Assembly (NCBI GenBank): GCA_027490095.1
Contig: JAIXYT010000005.1
Location: forward strand, 1-64,000
From: Sphingomonadales bacterium
GTDB lineage: Bacteria; Pseudomonadota; Alphaproteobacteria; Sphingomonadales; Sphingomonadaceae
Reading direction: 5' to 3'
Length of the DNA stretch: 64,000 nt
The notes under the pieces were generated by a model. That model was not told the DNA's origin. It did not search any database and saw only the letters and a list, made by a program, of their open reading frames with translations. Positions within the stretch are counted from its first letter, which is position 1, and each line of letters begins with the position of its first letter. A program made the translations under genes and the position numbers. Below are positions 40,304 to 49,097 of the stretch, one piece after another.

Positions 40304-42121
40304 TTGGCGAAGGACGGCAGATTCGCGTCGGTGTTTCAGCGGCTTCTGGATGCACCGGATGCCGCCACCGCCGAGATCCGCTCGGATCCGGGCAGGTTCG
40401 AGAAGCATCTGCTTGAAGCGGAATATGGTGCTGTCCCCAATGCACCGCTTTTTCAGATCGGGGCCATGGCGTTCCTGCTTTTCGATGCCGAGGGCCGGCG
40501 CCTGCCGCTGGAAGCGCCCGGCTGGGTGCCGGCCGTGCAACATTTCGGCGAACTGGAGCAGCGCGCGGCGCGGGTCAGCCCTGATGGACGCCTCATGTCG
40601 CTGCCTGGAAGCGCAGATGCGCCGATCCACATTCTTTGGGCTCCGGTCGGAGAGACCGATCACTGGAATCTGCCGCAGCTTGTCCGGACCGCCGCCCGGT
40701 CGGCACCGGTTGCCCGCGTAGCCCTGGTTGCCGGGGGCGCGGCAGACGAGGGTCTGCTCGAAACAGCGGTGCGCGGCTTTGGCCTGTCCACCCTCGAGCA
40801 GCGGGCAGTCCTGGCCGTCGTCCGGACTGGAAACGGCCGCGCTGCTGCCGCGCGGATCGGGTTGACGCACGGCACGGTCCGGGCGGCGCTGGTACAGGCC
40901 GCCCGGCGGATGGGGCAGCCCAACATGCCGGCCGTTGTCCGCACGGTCGTTGCAGCCGCCTTCGGAATCTTCCCGGAAGACGCCAGCAGCTCAACGCTGC
41001 TGACGGAAATGCTCCAGCTGACATCGCGGCAGGCGCAGCTTGCCCTGCTGGTCGCAACCGGCACCTCAAGGGAGGACGCGGCGCTGGCTCTGGGGGTCAG
41101 CCCTGCCGTGGTCAAGAAGGAGCTGGAGTTCATCTATGCCGGGTTGCAGGTGCAAAGCGCAGCCGAGCTGTCCCGGCTCATCGTGGAGGTGCAGGCCCTG
41201 CGCGCTTTCGCCCGGGCGGCAGATGGAACGCCGGGCTTCCTCAATCCGGTCATTGAGCCGGCGCGCTTTGCCATCCGGCCAAACGGCCGCGAGCTGATCG
41301 GCTGGAGCGACTACGGGCCGGCGTCCGGCCGGCCCGTTCTCGTCGTGCACAGCAACTGGTCGTGCAGGGCGGTCCCGCGCGAGCTGCTCCAGGCCCTGCA
41401 GAAGAGCGGATGGCGCCCGATCTCGATCGACCGCCCCGGATTCGGAGCGACCCACCTTGGCCGCTCGACCGCCCAAGACCCTTTCACCCCGGCGGTCGAG
41501 GACGCGCTGCAGGTCATGGACCAGCTGCAGATCGGCAAGATTGCCGTCGTTGCCCGGGCCGGGACCCATTTCGTGCAGATGCTGAAGGCGGCAGCCCCTA
41601 CCCGGGTGGGACCAGTGGTGCTGGTGTCGCCGACACTGCCCACCAGCGCGAGCGAGCGCCGCAGCGGGATCATGGGGACCATGAAGGAGGTGTTTCAGAG
41701 CCCGCGCCTCACCGAGCTGTTCTTCCGGGTGATTTGCGCACAGCTTACGGTCGAACGGATCGAGATGCTCACCCGCGCCGTGGTGAAAGGCACCGAGGCC
41801 GACGAGGCACTGTGCGAGAATCCCCAATTCATCCGCGACCGATTCCGTGCAGTCCGGCCGTTCGCCGCCGGCAACCTGCTCGGTGGCATCTACGAGCAAG
41901 GCATCATCTCACGAGGCGGATTCGCTTTCCCCGATATCGAAGTTTCTGATTGGACCATCCTTCAAGGGGATGCCGACAATCACAATAGCTTAGAGGATGT
42001 AGAGCGGTTCTGGGGCAGGATCCTGCCTGGCACGCCAGTTGTACGCGTCCGCGGCGGCGGAAGATTCGTCACTTCGAGCCACGCGGAAATGGTGGCAGAG
42101 CATCTGCAGCGTCACGCTTAA
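40304..42121 (+). CDS. Regulator with two LuxR-type HTHs and an inactive alpha/beta-hydrolase domain
   Basis: 605 residues from a TTG start backed by GGGGAGG at 40291-40297. Residues about 1-140 may form a PAS-like sensor (LFQIGAMAFLLFDAEGRRL). Two LuxR-type helix-turn-helices follow at about 158-205 (GLSTLEQRAVLAVVRTGNGRAAAARIGLTHGTVRAAL) and 239-300 (LTSRQAQLALLVATGTSREDAALALGVSPAVVKKEL). From about 325 there is an alpha/beta-hydrolase fold (GRPVLVVHSNW, PISIDRPGFGATHLG). The nucleophile elbow reads A-R-A-G-T at 417-421 instead of G-x-S-x-G, and Arg587 replaces the catalytic His. It should bind a ligand rather than hydrolyse one. Divergent from three envelope genes. Confidence 0.85.
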   Translation: MAKDGRFASVFQRLLDAPDAATAEIRSDPGRFEKHLLEAEYGAVPNAPLFQIGAMAFLLFDAEGRRLPLEAPGWVPAVQHFGELEQRAARVSPDGRLMSLPGSADAPIHILWAPVGETDHWNLPQLVRTAARSAPVARVALVAGGAADEGLLETAVRGFGLSTLEQRAVLAVVRTGNGRAAAARIGLTHGTVRAALVQAARRMGQPNMPAVVRTVVAAAFGIFPEDASSSTLLTEMLQLTSRQAQLALLVATGTSREDAALALGVSPAVVKKELEFIYAGLQVQSAAELSRLIVEVQALRAFARAADGTPGFLNPVIEPARFAIRPNGRELIGWSDYGPASGRPVLVVHSNWSCRAVPRELLQALQKSGWRPISIDRPGFGATHLGRSTAQDPFTPAVEDALQVMDQLQIGKIAVVARAGTHFVQMLKAAAPTRVGPVVLVSPTLPTSASERRSGIMGTMKEVFQSPRLTELFFRVICAQLTVERIEMLTRAVVKGTEADEALCENPQFIRDRFRAVRPFAAGNLLGGIYEQGIISRGGFAFPDIEVSDWTILQGDADNHNSLEDVERFWGRILPGTPVVRVRGGGRFVTSSHAEMVAEHLQRHA

Positions 42122-42378
42122 GCCCGTCGAGGGCTCGCGATGCTGGATGATCCTTACCTTGTCGGTTGCGAAGGAGCACAGGGGAACGGACCGTCATCTT
42201 GTGTCCGTAAGCCGATTGATCGGCGAAAAAGCTGTGGCCGCTTTCGGAGACCACTCGCCGGGTACCCGCCATTCCGCAATCGGCCCCAAAGCCGTTAGGC
42301 GGATAGGCGCCCCCAAGTCGGACATTTGGTCTCGCTCGCCAACAGCCCATAAGCAGACACTCCTGAGCCGGTTTTGCG

Positions 42379-43059
42379 TCAGTCCGCGGCGATCAGCCGG
42401 TAGCCGATCCCGGGTTCGTTCAGGATCAGCGACGGCTTGGCCGGGTCCGGCTCCAGCTTGGCGCGCAGCGCGCGGACTGCCACGCGCAGGTAGGCGACGT
42501 CGTCCGCATGCTGCTCGCCCCAGACGGTCGTCAACAGATGCCGATGCGTCAGGACCCGGCCGGGATGCCGCGCCAGTTCCAGCAGGACGGCAAACTCGCG
42601 CGGGGGCAGATGCAGGACGCGCCCTGCGCGCCGGATCTCGCGCGAGGCGAGATCGATCTGCAGCGATCCGGCGTCGACGACGTCGCGTCCTGCCGTCGCG
42701 CGCGCCCTGTTCCTCAGCGCCACGCGAACCCTGGCCAACAGCTCCTCGCTGTCGAACGGCTTCACCACATAGTCGACTGCACCGAGGTCCAGCGATGTCA
42801 CCTTGTCCGCCGTCGCATCTCGCGCCGTCAGGACAACCACTGCCGCATCCAGCGCAAGCTGTGGCACCAGCTCCAGTCCATCGCGGTCCGGGAGGCCGAG
42901 ATCCAGAAGCACCAGGTCAGGCTTCCACCGACGGGCCTCGTCGAGCGCAGACTGCGCGTCCGCTGCCTCGATGACCGCATGTCCCCCGCGCTCCAGCACC
43001 GTCCGCAGCAGCCGCCGGATTGCGCCTTCGTCATCGACACACAGAATGCGCGCGCTCAT
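42379..43059 (-). CDS. kdpE: KdpE response regulator
   Basis: OmpR-type regulator that activates the kdp operon when phosphorylated by KdpD. 226 residues. The receiver domain has the acidic pair VDDE at 8-11, phospho-Asp in LLDLGLPDRDG near residue 52, T in VVLTARD and K in YVVKPFD. The winged-helix domain (LPPREFAVLLELARHPGRVLTHRHLLTTVWG) ends with EPGIGYRLI. The start overlaps the kdpD stop (ATGA). 257 gene-free bases follow before the regulator at 42121. Confidence 0.95.
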   Translation of the reverse strand: MSARILCVDDEGAIRRLLRTVLERGGHAVIEAADAQSALDEARRWKPDLVLLDLGLPDRDGLELVPQLALDAAVVVLTARDATADKVTSLDLGAVDYVVKPFDSEELLARVRVALRNRARATAGRDVVDAGSLQIDLASREIRRAGRVLHLPPREFAVLLELARHPGRVLTHRHLLTTVWGEQHADDVAYLRVAVRALRAKLEPDPAKPSLILNEPGIGYRLIAAD

Positions 43060-45725
43060 CGGACTTCCTCGCCGGCTGGATCAAGTTCGGCTGGCTGAAC
43101 AAGTAGGCTCTGGGGAAAGCGCAGCGTGAAGCGTGCGCCGCCGCCCGGCCGGTTTCCGGCGGCCGGCTCGATTCCGAGCGCGTCCCCGAAGCCCTTCACG
43201 ATGGCGAGCCCGAGCCCTGTGCCCCCTGTGCGATCGGAGACATCGCCGCGCTGGAATCGATCGAACAGGCGCTCGGCGAGACCGATCGGCAGACCAGGCC
43301 CTTCGTCTTCGACAGCCAACACCAGAGCGTCGCCTTCCAGCGCGGCAGACAGGCGGATGGCCGATCCGGCCGGCGCATAGGCTGCTGCGTTCGACAGCAA
43401 GTTGATCAGCATGTGGTTCAAGAGCCGCGCATCGGTGCGCACCAGCGGCAGGTCTGCGGGCACGTCGCGAACCACATCATGCCCGGCAAGATCGCTTTCC
43501 ATGTCGGCCAGTGCGGCGGCTGCCGCGTCTGTGAGGTCTACCGCCTCGATCCTCGGCGCGATTGCATTTGCTTCCACCCGCGTCATGTCGATCAGGTCCG
43601 AGAAGAAGCGGGAGAGGCGTCGGGTTTCCCGCCACAGCAGGTCGAGGCGCGGGGATCGCACGCCTTCCGACCTGAGAGCATCCACCGCCCCGACGACAGC
43701 CGTGAGGGGCGTGCGCAGATCGTGCCCGATGGACGCGAGCAGGGTCGAACGCAGCTCGTCGCGGGAGCGCAATTCCCCGACTGTCCGGGCGTCGGCCTCG
43801 AGCCGGATGCGCTCCCAGGCAAGGGCCGACTGCCCCACCAGAGTGGTGAACAGCAGGCTGCGGTCGGACGGGATGGGATGGCCGCCATCGGGATTGCTGA
43901 CCCCGATCGCGGCGAGCACCCCCAGCGAGGTCTTCAGCGGGTGGAACTGCCACTCGCTGGCGGCCAGTGTGTCGGTCAGGGCGCCGGCCGGGGTGCCGCG
44001 GTCGAGCGTCCACTCGACAGAGGCCTCGTCGATCGAATCAAGCCGGACATCCGAAGGCGTTGCCGCGCAGATCTTGAGCCCTGCCCCGTCCCTGAGCACG
44101 AGGACGCTGTTCACGCCGAGCAGGCCCGACAATTCGTCGACGATCGCGCGGCCTGTCTCGTCTTCGGTCGAGAGCGCGGCGAGCCGCTGGCCGAATGCGG
44201 CAATCGCGGCATTCTCGCGCGCCTGCCGGCTTCCGATGGTGGCGCGGACCTTCAGCCGCCCGGCCAGCTCGCTCACCACCACGGCAACGGCCGCCAGCAG
44301 GAGCAGCGTGATGACGTTCCGCGGGTCCGTGATCGTGAAGGTGTGAACGGGCGGAAGGAAGAAGAAATTGTAGGCAAGTGCCGAGCAGACCGTGGCGAGA
44401 AGCCCGCCCCTGAGGCCAAGCAGGCTGGCCGACATCACGACCGGCAGGAGGAACAGAAGGTCGATCGCGCCGTAGCCAAGCAGGGGCTCGAGCGCGAGCC
44501 CGACGGGGACGACGAGGGCAACAAGCGCCGGCGCCGCCAGCCACCGCCAGTCGCTTGCACGGGGCCTGGCGGCCCTGCTGCTCACGGCGCCCTCCGCCTG
44601 GCCGAGCGGGACGACGTGCACCGAGACACCTTCGAGCTCGCGGACCAGGCGGTCCACGACCGAGCCATGGCGCAGTTCGAACCACCAGCTGCGCCGCGAC
44701 TTGCCGACCACGATCTGCGTAATCCGGGTCTCGACGGCATGCGACAGCAACCCGTCGGTGACTGTGGCGGCCGGAACTGCGGCGACACTGCCACCGAGCG
44801 AGACGGCAAGCCGAAGCGCGTCCGCGATGCGCTCGCGGGCCGGCGCATCGAGCCCCTCCAGCCGCGGCGTCTCGATCACCACGGCAGTCCAGGGGGCCTT
44901 CATCGCATCTGCCAGGCGCTTGCCGGCCCGCACCACCGCATCGGAACCCGGGGCGTCCGAGACGGCAACCAGCAGGCGTTCGCCGGCACCCCAGGTGCCC
45001 GGCGTGCCGGCGGCCTCCACCTGGTCGAGCATCTGGCGGTCGACGACCTGCGCCGCGCGCCGGAGCGCGAGCTCACGCAGGGCCTGCAGGTTGGTCTTGC
45101 CGAAGAAATTGCCGAGCGCGCGCTCGGCCTCGCCGGCCTTGTAGACCTTGCCGGCCTTCAGCCGCGCGATCAGTTCGTCGGCCGGAAGGTCGACAACCTC
45201 GATCTCGGCGTCCTCCAGCACATGGTCGGGCACCGTCTCCTTCACCCGCACATGGGTGAAGCTGGCGACGATATCGTTCAGGCTCTCGATATGCTGGATG
45301 TTGACCGTGGTGACGACGTCGATCCCGGCGTCGCGCAGTTCCTCTATGTCCTGCCAGCGCTTGGGGTGGCGGCTGCCGGGCGCGTTGCTGTGGGCGAGTT
45401 CGTCCACCAGCGCGATCTTCGGGTGCCGCCCGAGCAGCGCGTCGAGGTCCATCTCCTCCAGCACGTGCCCGCCATGGTCGATGCGGCGGCGCGGAATGAT
45501 CTCGAACGGCGCCGTCAGCGCGGCCGTGTCGGCGCGCCCGTGGGTCTCGACGATGCCGACCACGACATCCTCGCCGGCCTTCAGCCGGTCCGCCCCTTCG
45601 CGCAGCATCTCGTAGGTCTTGCCGACGCCCGGCGCGGCCCCCAGAAGCACTTTCAGCCGCCCGCGGCTTTCGCGGGCGGCCTGCTTCAGCAGCGCGTCGG
45701 GTGAGGGTCGGTCCTTCTCAGCCAC
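43056..45725 (-). CDS. kdpD: KdpD sensor histidine kinase
   Basis: Senses low K+ or turgor and phosphorylates KdpE. 889 residues, the full family length. The N-terminal KdpD domain has a Walker A-like GAAPGVGKTYEM and DELAHSNAPGSRHPKRWQDIEELRDAGIDV. A Usp domain lies at about 250-375. A DUF4118 block with four membrane helices (PALVALVVPVGLALEPL to LLLLAAVAVVVSELAG) is followed by a GAF-like region. The kinase core has the H-box SIGHDLRTPLTAVVG, N-box MLINLLSNAAAYAP, and EDEGPGLP and GGTGLGLAIVKGF. It overlaps kdpC by eight bases and kdpE by four. Confidence 0.97.
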   Translation of the reverse strand: MAEKDRPSPDALLKQAARESRGRLKVLLGAAPGVGKTYEMLREGADRLKAGEDVVVGIVETHGRADTAALTAPFEIIPRRRIDHGGHVLEEMDLDALLGRHPKIALVDELAHSNAPGSRHPKRWQDIEELRDAGIDVVTTVNIQHIESLNDIVASFTHVRVKETVPDHVLEDAEIEVVDLPADELIARLKAGKVYKAGEAERALGNFFGKTNLQALRELALRRAAQVVDRQMLDQVEAAGTPGTWGAGERLLVAVSDAPGSDAVVRAGKRLADAMKAPWTAVVIETPRLEGLDAPARERIADALRLAVSLGGSVAAVPAATVTDGLLSHAVETRITQIVVGKSRRSWWFELRHGSVVDRLVRELEGVSVHVVPLGQAEGAVSSRAARPRASDWRWLAAPALVALVVPVGLALEPLLGYGAIDLLFLLPVVMSASLLGLRGGLLATVCSALAYNFFFLPPVHTFTITDPRNVITLLLLAAVAVVVSELAGRLKVRATIGSRQARENAAIAAFGQRLAALSTEDETGRAIVDELSGLLGVNSVLVLRDGAGLKICAATPSDVRLDSIDEASVEWTLDRGTPAGALTDTLAASEWQFHPLKTSLGVLAAIGVSNPDGGHPIPSDRSLLFTTLVGQSALAWERIRLEADARTVGELRSRDELRSTLLASIGHDLRTPLTAVVGAVDALRSEGVRSPRLDLLWRETRRLSRFFSDLIDMTRVEANAIAPRIEAVDLTDAAAAALADMESDLAGHDVVRDVPADLPLVRTDARLLNHMLINLLSNAAAYAPAGSAIRLSAALEGDALVLAVEDEGPGLPIGLAERLFDRFQRGDVSDRTGGTGLGLAIVKGFGDALGIEPAAGNRPGGGARFTLRFPQSLLVQPAELDPAGEEVR

Positions 45726-46284
45726 CTGGCTTCTTTAGCGGAAAGGCGGCATCCAGGGCGAGGTTGGTTTCGAGCACGTTGACCAGCCGCGTGCCCGACG
45801 CCAGCGGCAGCATCGTGGTCTGCCCGGCCATCACCTTTTCCACATCGGCAACCGCCACGCCGCGCGCGGCAGCGATCCGGGGCGCCTGATAGAGAGCCGC
45901 CGGCAGCGACAGGTGCGGATCGAGCCCGGCGCCCGACGTCGTTGCAAGCTCGGCCGGAAGCGGCCGCGCCGGCGTCGCCCCGTGCCGCGCGATCTCGGCC
46001 CTCGCGCGTTCCGTGAGCTCGGGGTTGGTCGCGCTCTTGTTGGAGCCGCTTGCGGCAGCGCCATTGTAGTCCGCTGCAGACGGCCGGGGCCACAGATAGT
46101 GCGGCGCCTCGAATTTCTGGGCGACCTGGCGGCTGCCGACGACCTTGCCGTCCCGCTCGACGAGCTGGCCGTCGGCAATGTCCGGAACCAGGGCCTGGCC
46201 CACGGCCAGCACGAGGCCTGTGTAGAGGCCAGAGCAGACCAGCAGGGTGGCAGTGATGGTGCGGAAAGATGCTGCGATCGACAT
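45718..46284 (-). CDS. kdpC: K+-transporting ATPase subunit C
   Basis: Single-span subunit that stabilises ATP binding in the Kdp complex. 188 residues from MSIAASFRTITATLLVCSGLYTGLVLAVGQALVP, whose helix is the family membrane anchor. The periplasmic part holds SRQVAQKFEAPHYLWPRPSAADYNGAAASGSNKSATNPEL, with the conserved F-x-x-P-x-Y-F-x-x-R-P-S pattern, and GAGLDPHLSLPAALYQAPRIAAARG. The last eight bases overlap the kdpD start. It follows kdpA by 19 bases. Confidence 0.95.
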   Translation of the reverse strand: MSIAASFRTITATLLVCSGLYTGLVLAVGQALVPDIADGQLVERDGKVVGSRQVAQKFEAPHYLWPRPSAADYNGAAASGSNKSATNPELTERARAEIARHGATPARPLPAELATTSGAGLDPHLSLPAALYQAPRIAAARGVAVADVEKVMAGQTTMLPLASGTRLVNVLETNLALDAAFPLKKPGG

Positions 46285-46303
46285 GGATTCAGTCCTTGGG
46301 AGG

Positions 46304-47977
46304 TCAGGGTTGCGCCAGTTGCTCGGCAACGGGGCCGAGCACGGCGGCGGGCAGGAAGGTGAGCGCGCCGAAGATCAGCAGCGTGACCGTGAGCAGGCCG
46401 CCGAACGTGGCCCCGTCGGGGGACAGGGTGCCCTCGGTCTCGGCGGCGCGGGGCTTTGCCGTCAGCAGGCCGACGATCGCGAGCGGGATCAGGATCGGCA
46501 GGTAGCGCCCCAGCAGCATCACCAGCCCGGTTGCGACGTTCCACGGCACCGTGTTGTCGCCCAGCCCCTCGAAGCCCGAGCCGTTGTTGGCACTGGAAGA
46601 GGTGAACTCGTAGAGGATCTGGCTGAAGCCGTGCGGGCCCGGGTTGCTGGTGGTGGCGGCGCCCCAGTCGGACGCGGCGAACAGCGCGGTGCCGCCGAGG
46701 ATCAGCACGCCGTGGAGCGCGAGCGCGAGGATCGCCAGGCGCACCTCGCGCGCTTCGATCCGGTGGCCGATGTAGGTGGGGGTGCGGCCGATCAGCATCC
46801 CGCCCAGGAACACCGCGACCAGGATGTAGAGCCACATGTTGACGAGGCCGACGCCGATTCCGCCGAAGGTGGCGTTGAGCCACATGTCGACCATGGGCAC
46901 GAGGCCTGTGAGCGGGTTGAGACTGTCCATCATGGCATTGACCGAGCCATTGCTGGTGGAGGTGGTGAGGACGGCCCAGGTGACACTGGCAGCGCCGCCC
47001 AGGCGCATCTCCTTGCCTTCCAGATTGGCCTCGGTCGTGATCGGCAGCCCGGTGAAGGCCGCGGTGGGTGCGGCTTCGGCCCACATCGCGAGGCCCAGCT
47101 TGGTGACAAGAAGGCCGAGCATGACGACGAAGATCAGCCGTGCATGCTTCGGCCGGCCGAGGATCCGCCCGAACATCCAGACGCAGGCCATGGGCACCAG
47201 GATGATCGCGACGGTCTGCAGCAGGTTGGTCCACATGCCGGGGTTTTCGAGCGGGTGGGTGGAGTTGGGGCCGAACCAGCCGCCGCCGTTGGTGCCCAGC
47301 TGCTTGATGGCGACGAAGGCCGCGACGGGGCCGCGGGCGATCAGCTGCTCGGCGCCCTCGAGCGTGGTCGCCGTGGCGGCACCCTGCAGCGTCATCGGAA
47401 CACCCAGCAGAACGAGCGCGACTGCCCAGAGGATGGCGAGCGGCAGCATCACCAGGAAGGTCGCGCGCTGCAGGTCGAGCCAGAAATTGCCGAGGTCCGG
47501 CCGCCCGGCGAGGCCGCGGGCGAGCGCCACCAGAACCGCGAGGCCGACTGCCGGGGTGACGAACTGCAGCCACATCAGCGCCGCGATCTGCGAGAGGTAG
47601 CTCATCGCCTGCTCGCCGGAATAGTGCTGGAGGTTGGTGTTGGTGACGAAGCTCGCCGCCGTGTTGAAGGCGAGGTCCCAGGTCAGCGGGCCCTTCGCAT
47701 CCGGGTTCAGCGGCAGATGCTGCTGCAGCATCAGCAGTGCGAAGACGAACAGGAAGGCGAGCGCGTTGAACGCCAGCAGGGCCAGCGCATAGGCCTTCCA
47801 ATCCTGTCCGGGCCGGGCAGCCGGCCCGGCAATGGCGGTGAACAGGCCGGTGGCGCGGGCCATTGCGGCGTCGGCAGGGGCGGGGTCCATCGCGCGGGCG
47901 AGCCAGCTGCCGAGCGGAACCGACAGCAGCGCCGTGCCGCCGATGACGAGTGCGGGGATCAGGATTGAATCGATCAT
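46304..47977 (-). CDS. kdpA: K+-transporting ATPase subunit A
   Basis: Potassium channel-like subunit of the Kdp ATPase, 557 residues with ten membrane helices. Selectivity-filter loops are seen as FNTAASFVTNTNLQHYSGE (near residue 105), KQLGTNGGGWFGPNSTHPLENP (near 225), the VTSTSNGSVNAM-type loop (TTSTSNGSVNAMMDSLNPL), and EFTSSSANNGSGFEGLGDN near the C-terminus. All four carry the expected Gly/Asn residues. Unlike the usual operon, it does not follow kdpF directly; an outer-membrane protein gene lies 40 bases upstream. Confidence 0.97.
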   Translation of the reverse strand: MIDSILIPALVIGGTALLSVPLGSWLARAMDPAPADAAMARATGLFTAIAGPAARPGQDWKAYALALLAFNALAFLFVFALLMLQQHLPLNPDAKGPLTWDLAFNTAASFVTNTNLQHYSGEQAMSYLSQIAALMWLQFVTPAVGLAVLVALARGLAGRPDLGNFWLDLQRATFLVMLPLAILWAVALVLLGVPMTLQGAATATTLEGAEQLIARGPVAAFVAIKQLGTNGGGWFGPNSTHPLENPGMWTNLLQTVAIILVPMACVWMFGRILGRPKHARLIFVVMLGLLVTKLGLAMWAEAAPTAAFTGLPITTEANLEGKEMRLGGAASVTWAVLTTSTSNGSVNAMMDSLNPLTGLVPMVDMWLNATFGGIGVGLVNMWLYILVAVFLGGMLIGRTPTYIGHRIEAREVRLAILALALHGVLILGGTALFAASDWGAATTSNPGPHGFSQILYEFTSSSANNGSGFEGLGDNTVPWNVATGLVMLLGRYLPILIPLAIVGLLTAKPRAAETEGTLSPDGATFGGLLTVTLLIFGALTFLPAAVLGPVAEQLAQP

Positions 47978-48017
47978 GGTCTGGCGATCCGCTGGAGGGA
48001 TTGGATGCAGTGGCGCA

Positions 48018-48824
48018 TCAGAAGCGCGCCGAGATGCCGACGTAGCTGACGAGGTCGGGCGTGTTGCGGTTGAGGCCGACGTTGGCGCCGACGTCGAGTT
48101 GGAGGGTGGGCGCGACGAGCCAGGCGACAGCCACGTCGTAGCTCCACTGGTCGAAGGTGCCGGAGGGATCGAAGTTCTGGCTGGTCCAGATCTCGTTGTA
48201 GATCGTGATGGCGCCGAACTGCTTGCCGATGTTGACGAGGCCGGTGAGGCCCAGGTGCCGGCCGTCGCCGTCGAAATCGGCGAGGATGTCGAGCTGGGGC
48301 CCCAGCGTGATCGTCCAGCCGCCGGGAACGCTGTAGTTGACGGGGAGCGCGAGGCCGCCCTCGACCTTGCCGTTGCCGATGCCCGTGGGGGCAGTGGGCA
48401 GCTTGATGAAGGGCAGAAGTGCGACCTGCAATGCGCCGTCAGCCGGCGTGAGGCGCTGCTTGAAGCGCAGCGTCAGGTCGCCGACACCGTCCTGCACCGC
48501 GACGCTGCCATCCGCAGCCCGGCTGCGGGCCCTGACATAGGGCGCCCAGTTGACCTGGATGTCGCTGCTGTCTGACAGGCCGTATTTCAGCGTGGGGTTC
48601 GTGACGAGGACCTGATCGAAGCGGGCGCCGCCGTTCGACGTCGTCAGCCAGTTGAAGGCATCCGCCTCGACCTGCACCTGGCCCTTGGGCACGGTGCAGG
48701 CGAAGTTGGACTTGGTCGGCCGGTCGGTGCAGATCGGCGCATCCGGCGCGGAGGAGGTGGGAACGACCTCGGCCGAGGCCGTCGTTGCCGACAGGGCGAG
48801 AAGGGCAATCGCGAACAGGCGCAT
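48018..48824 (-). CDS. Outer-membrane transporter-like protein inside the kdp operon
   Basis: 268 residues: a signal peptide (MRLFAIALLALSATTASA), then a Cys pair in ICTDRPTKSNFACTVPKGQVQVEADAF, and a beta-barrel with repeated strands (KYGLSDSSDIQVNWAPYVRAR, VGDLTLRFKQRLTP, WTITLGPQLDILADFDGDGRHLGLTGLVNIG) ending with the aromatic SYVGISARF. The opening T-D-R-P-T-K and strand pattern match the Phenol_MetA_deg-type outer-membrane family. Its place between kdpB and kdpA, same strand with short gaps, suggests co-expression with K+ uptake. Whether it forms a pore for K+ is open. Confidence 0.85.
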   Translation of the reverse strand: MRLFAIALLALSATTASAEVVPTSSAPDAPICTDRPTKSNFACTVPKGQVQVEADAFNWLTTSNGGARFDQVLVTNPTLKYGLSDSSDIQVNWAPYVRARSRAADGSVAVQDGVGDLTLRFKQRLTPADGALQVALLPFIKLPTAPTGIGNGKVEGGLALPVNYSVPGGWTITLGPQLDILADFDGDGRHLGLTGLVNIGKQFGAITIYNEIWTSQNFDPSGTFDQWSYDVAVAWLVAPTLQLDVGANVGLNRNTPDLVSYVGISARF

Positions 48825-48892
48825 CGGGAAGACTTTCGGGAGGGTCCGGATCGGTTGGGTGGTTTGTCGGTGGCTCGTGGCAGGGGCGTTCG

Positions 48893-49084
48893 TCAGGCGC
48901 GGCCCGAATGCCGGGCCGGGCCGGCCCCGACGGCGGCGCCGGCATCCGTGCCGCCGCCGCTCACGAGCTGGGCCGGACTGTCGGCACCGTTCAGGGCCGA
49001 TGCGGTGGCCGCGCCCTTCAAACCCTGGGCGAACATCGAGGCGGCCAGGATGACGGCAAGGCCGATGAGCATGTCATGACGCAT
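48893..49084 (-). CDS. Small secreted or membrane-anchored protein between kdpB and the barrel gene
   Basis: 63 residues from the ATG at 49084: a hydrophobic N-terminus (MRHDMLIGLAVILAASMFAQG) followed by an Ala/Gly-rich tail ending HSGRA. It begins 13 bases after the kdpB stop, with AAAGG at acceptable spacing, so translation within the kdp transcript is likely. It is not KdpF, which is found upstream of kdpB. No family recognised. The tail is low in complexity, so a non-coding explanation cannot be excluded. Confidence 0.5.
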   Translation of the reverse strand: MRHDMLIGLAVILAASMFAQGLKGAATASALNGADSPAQLVSGGGTDAGAAVGAGPARHSGRA

Positions 49085-49097
49085 AGGAAAGTGCCTT

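Noticed and set aside
42122-42378. GCCGTTAGGCG string shared with 37617-37627 as a flanking repeat of the envelope locus
   Set aside because: Only 11 bases, partly self-complementary and likely to recur in GC-rich intergenic DNA; too weak to call an insertion boundary.
46247-47968. 573-codon plus-strand frame opposite kdpA
   Set aside because: Antisense shadow of kdpA; composition is His/Gln/Glu-rich without domains.
48893-49084. Small frame as kdpF
   Set aside because: The true kdpF with its signature is at 51110-51199; this frame is twice as long and has a different tail.
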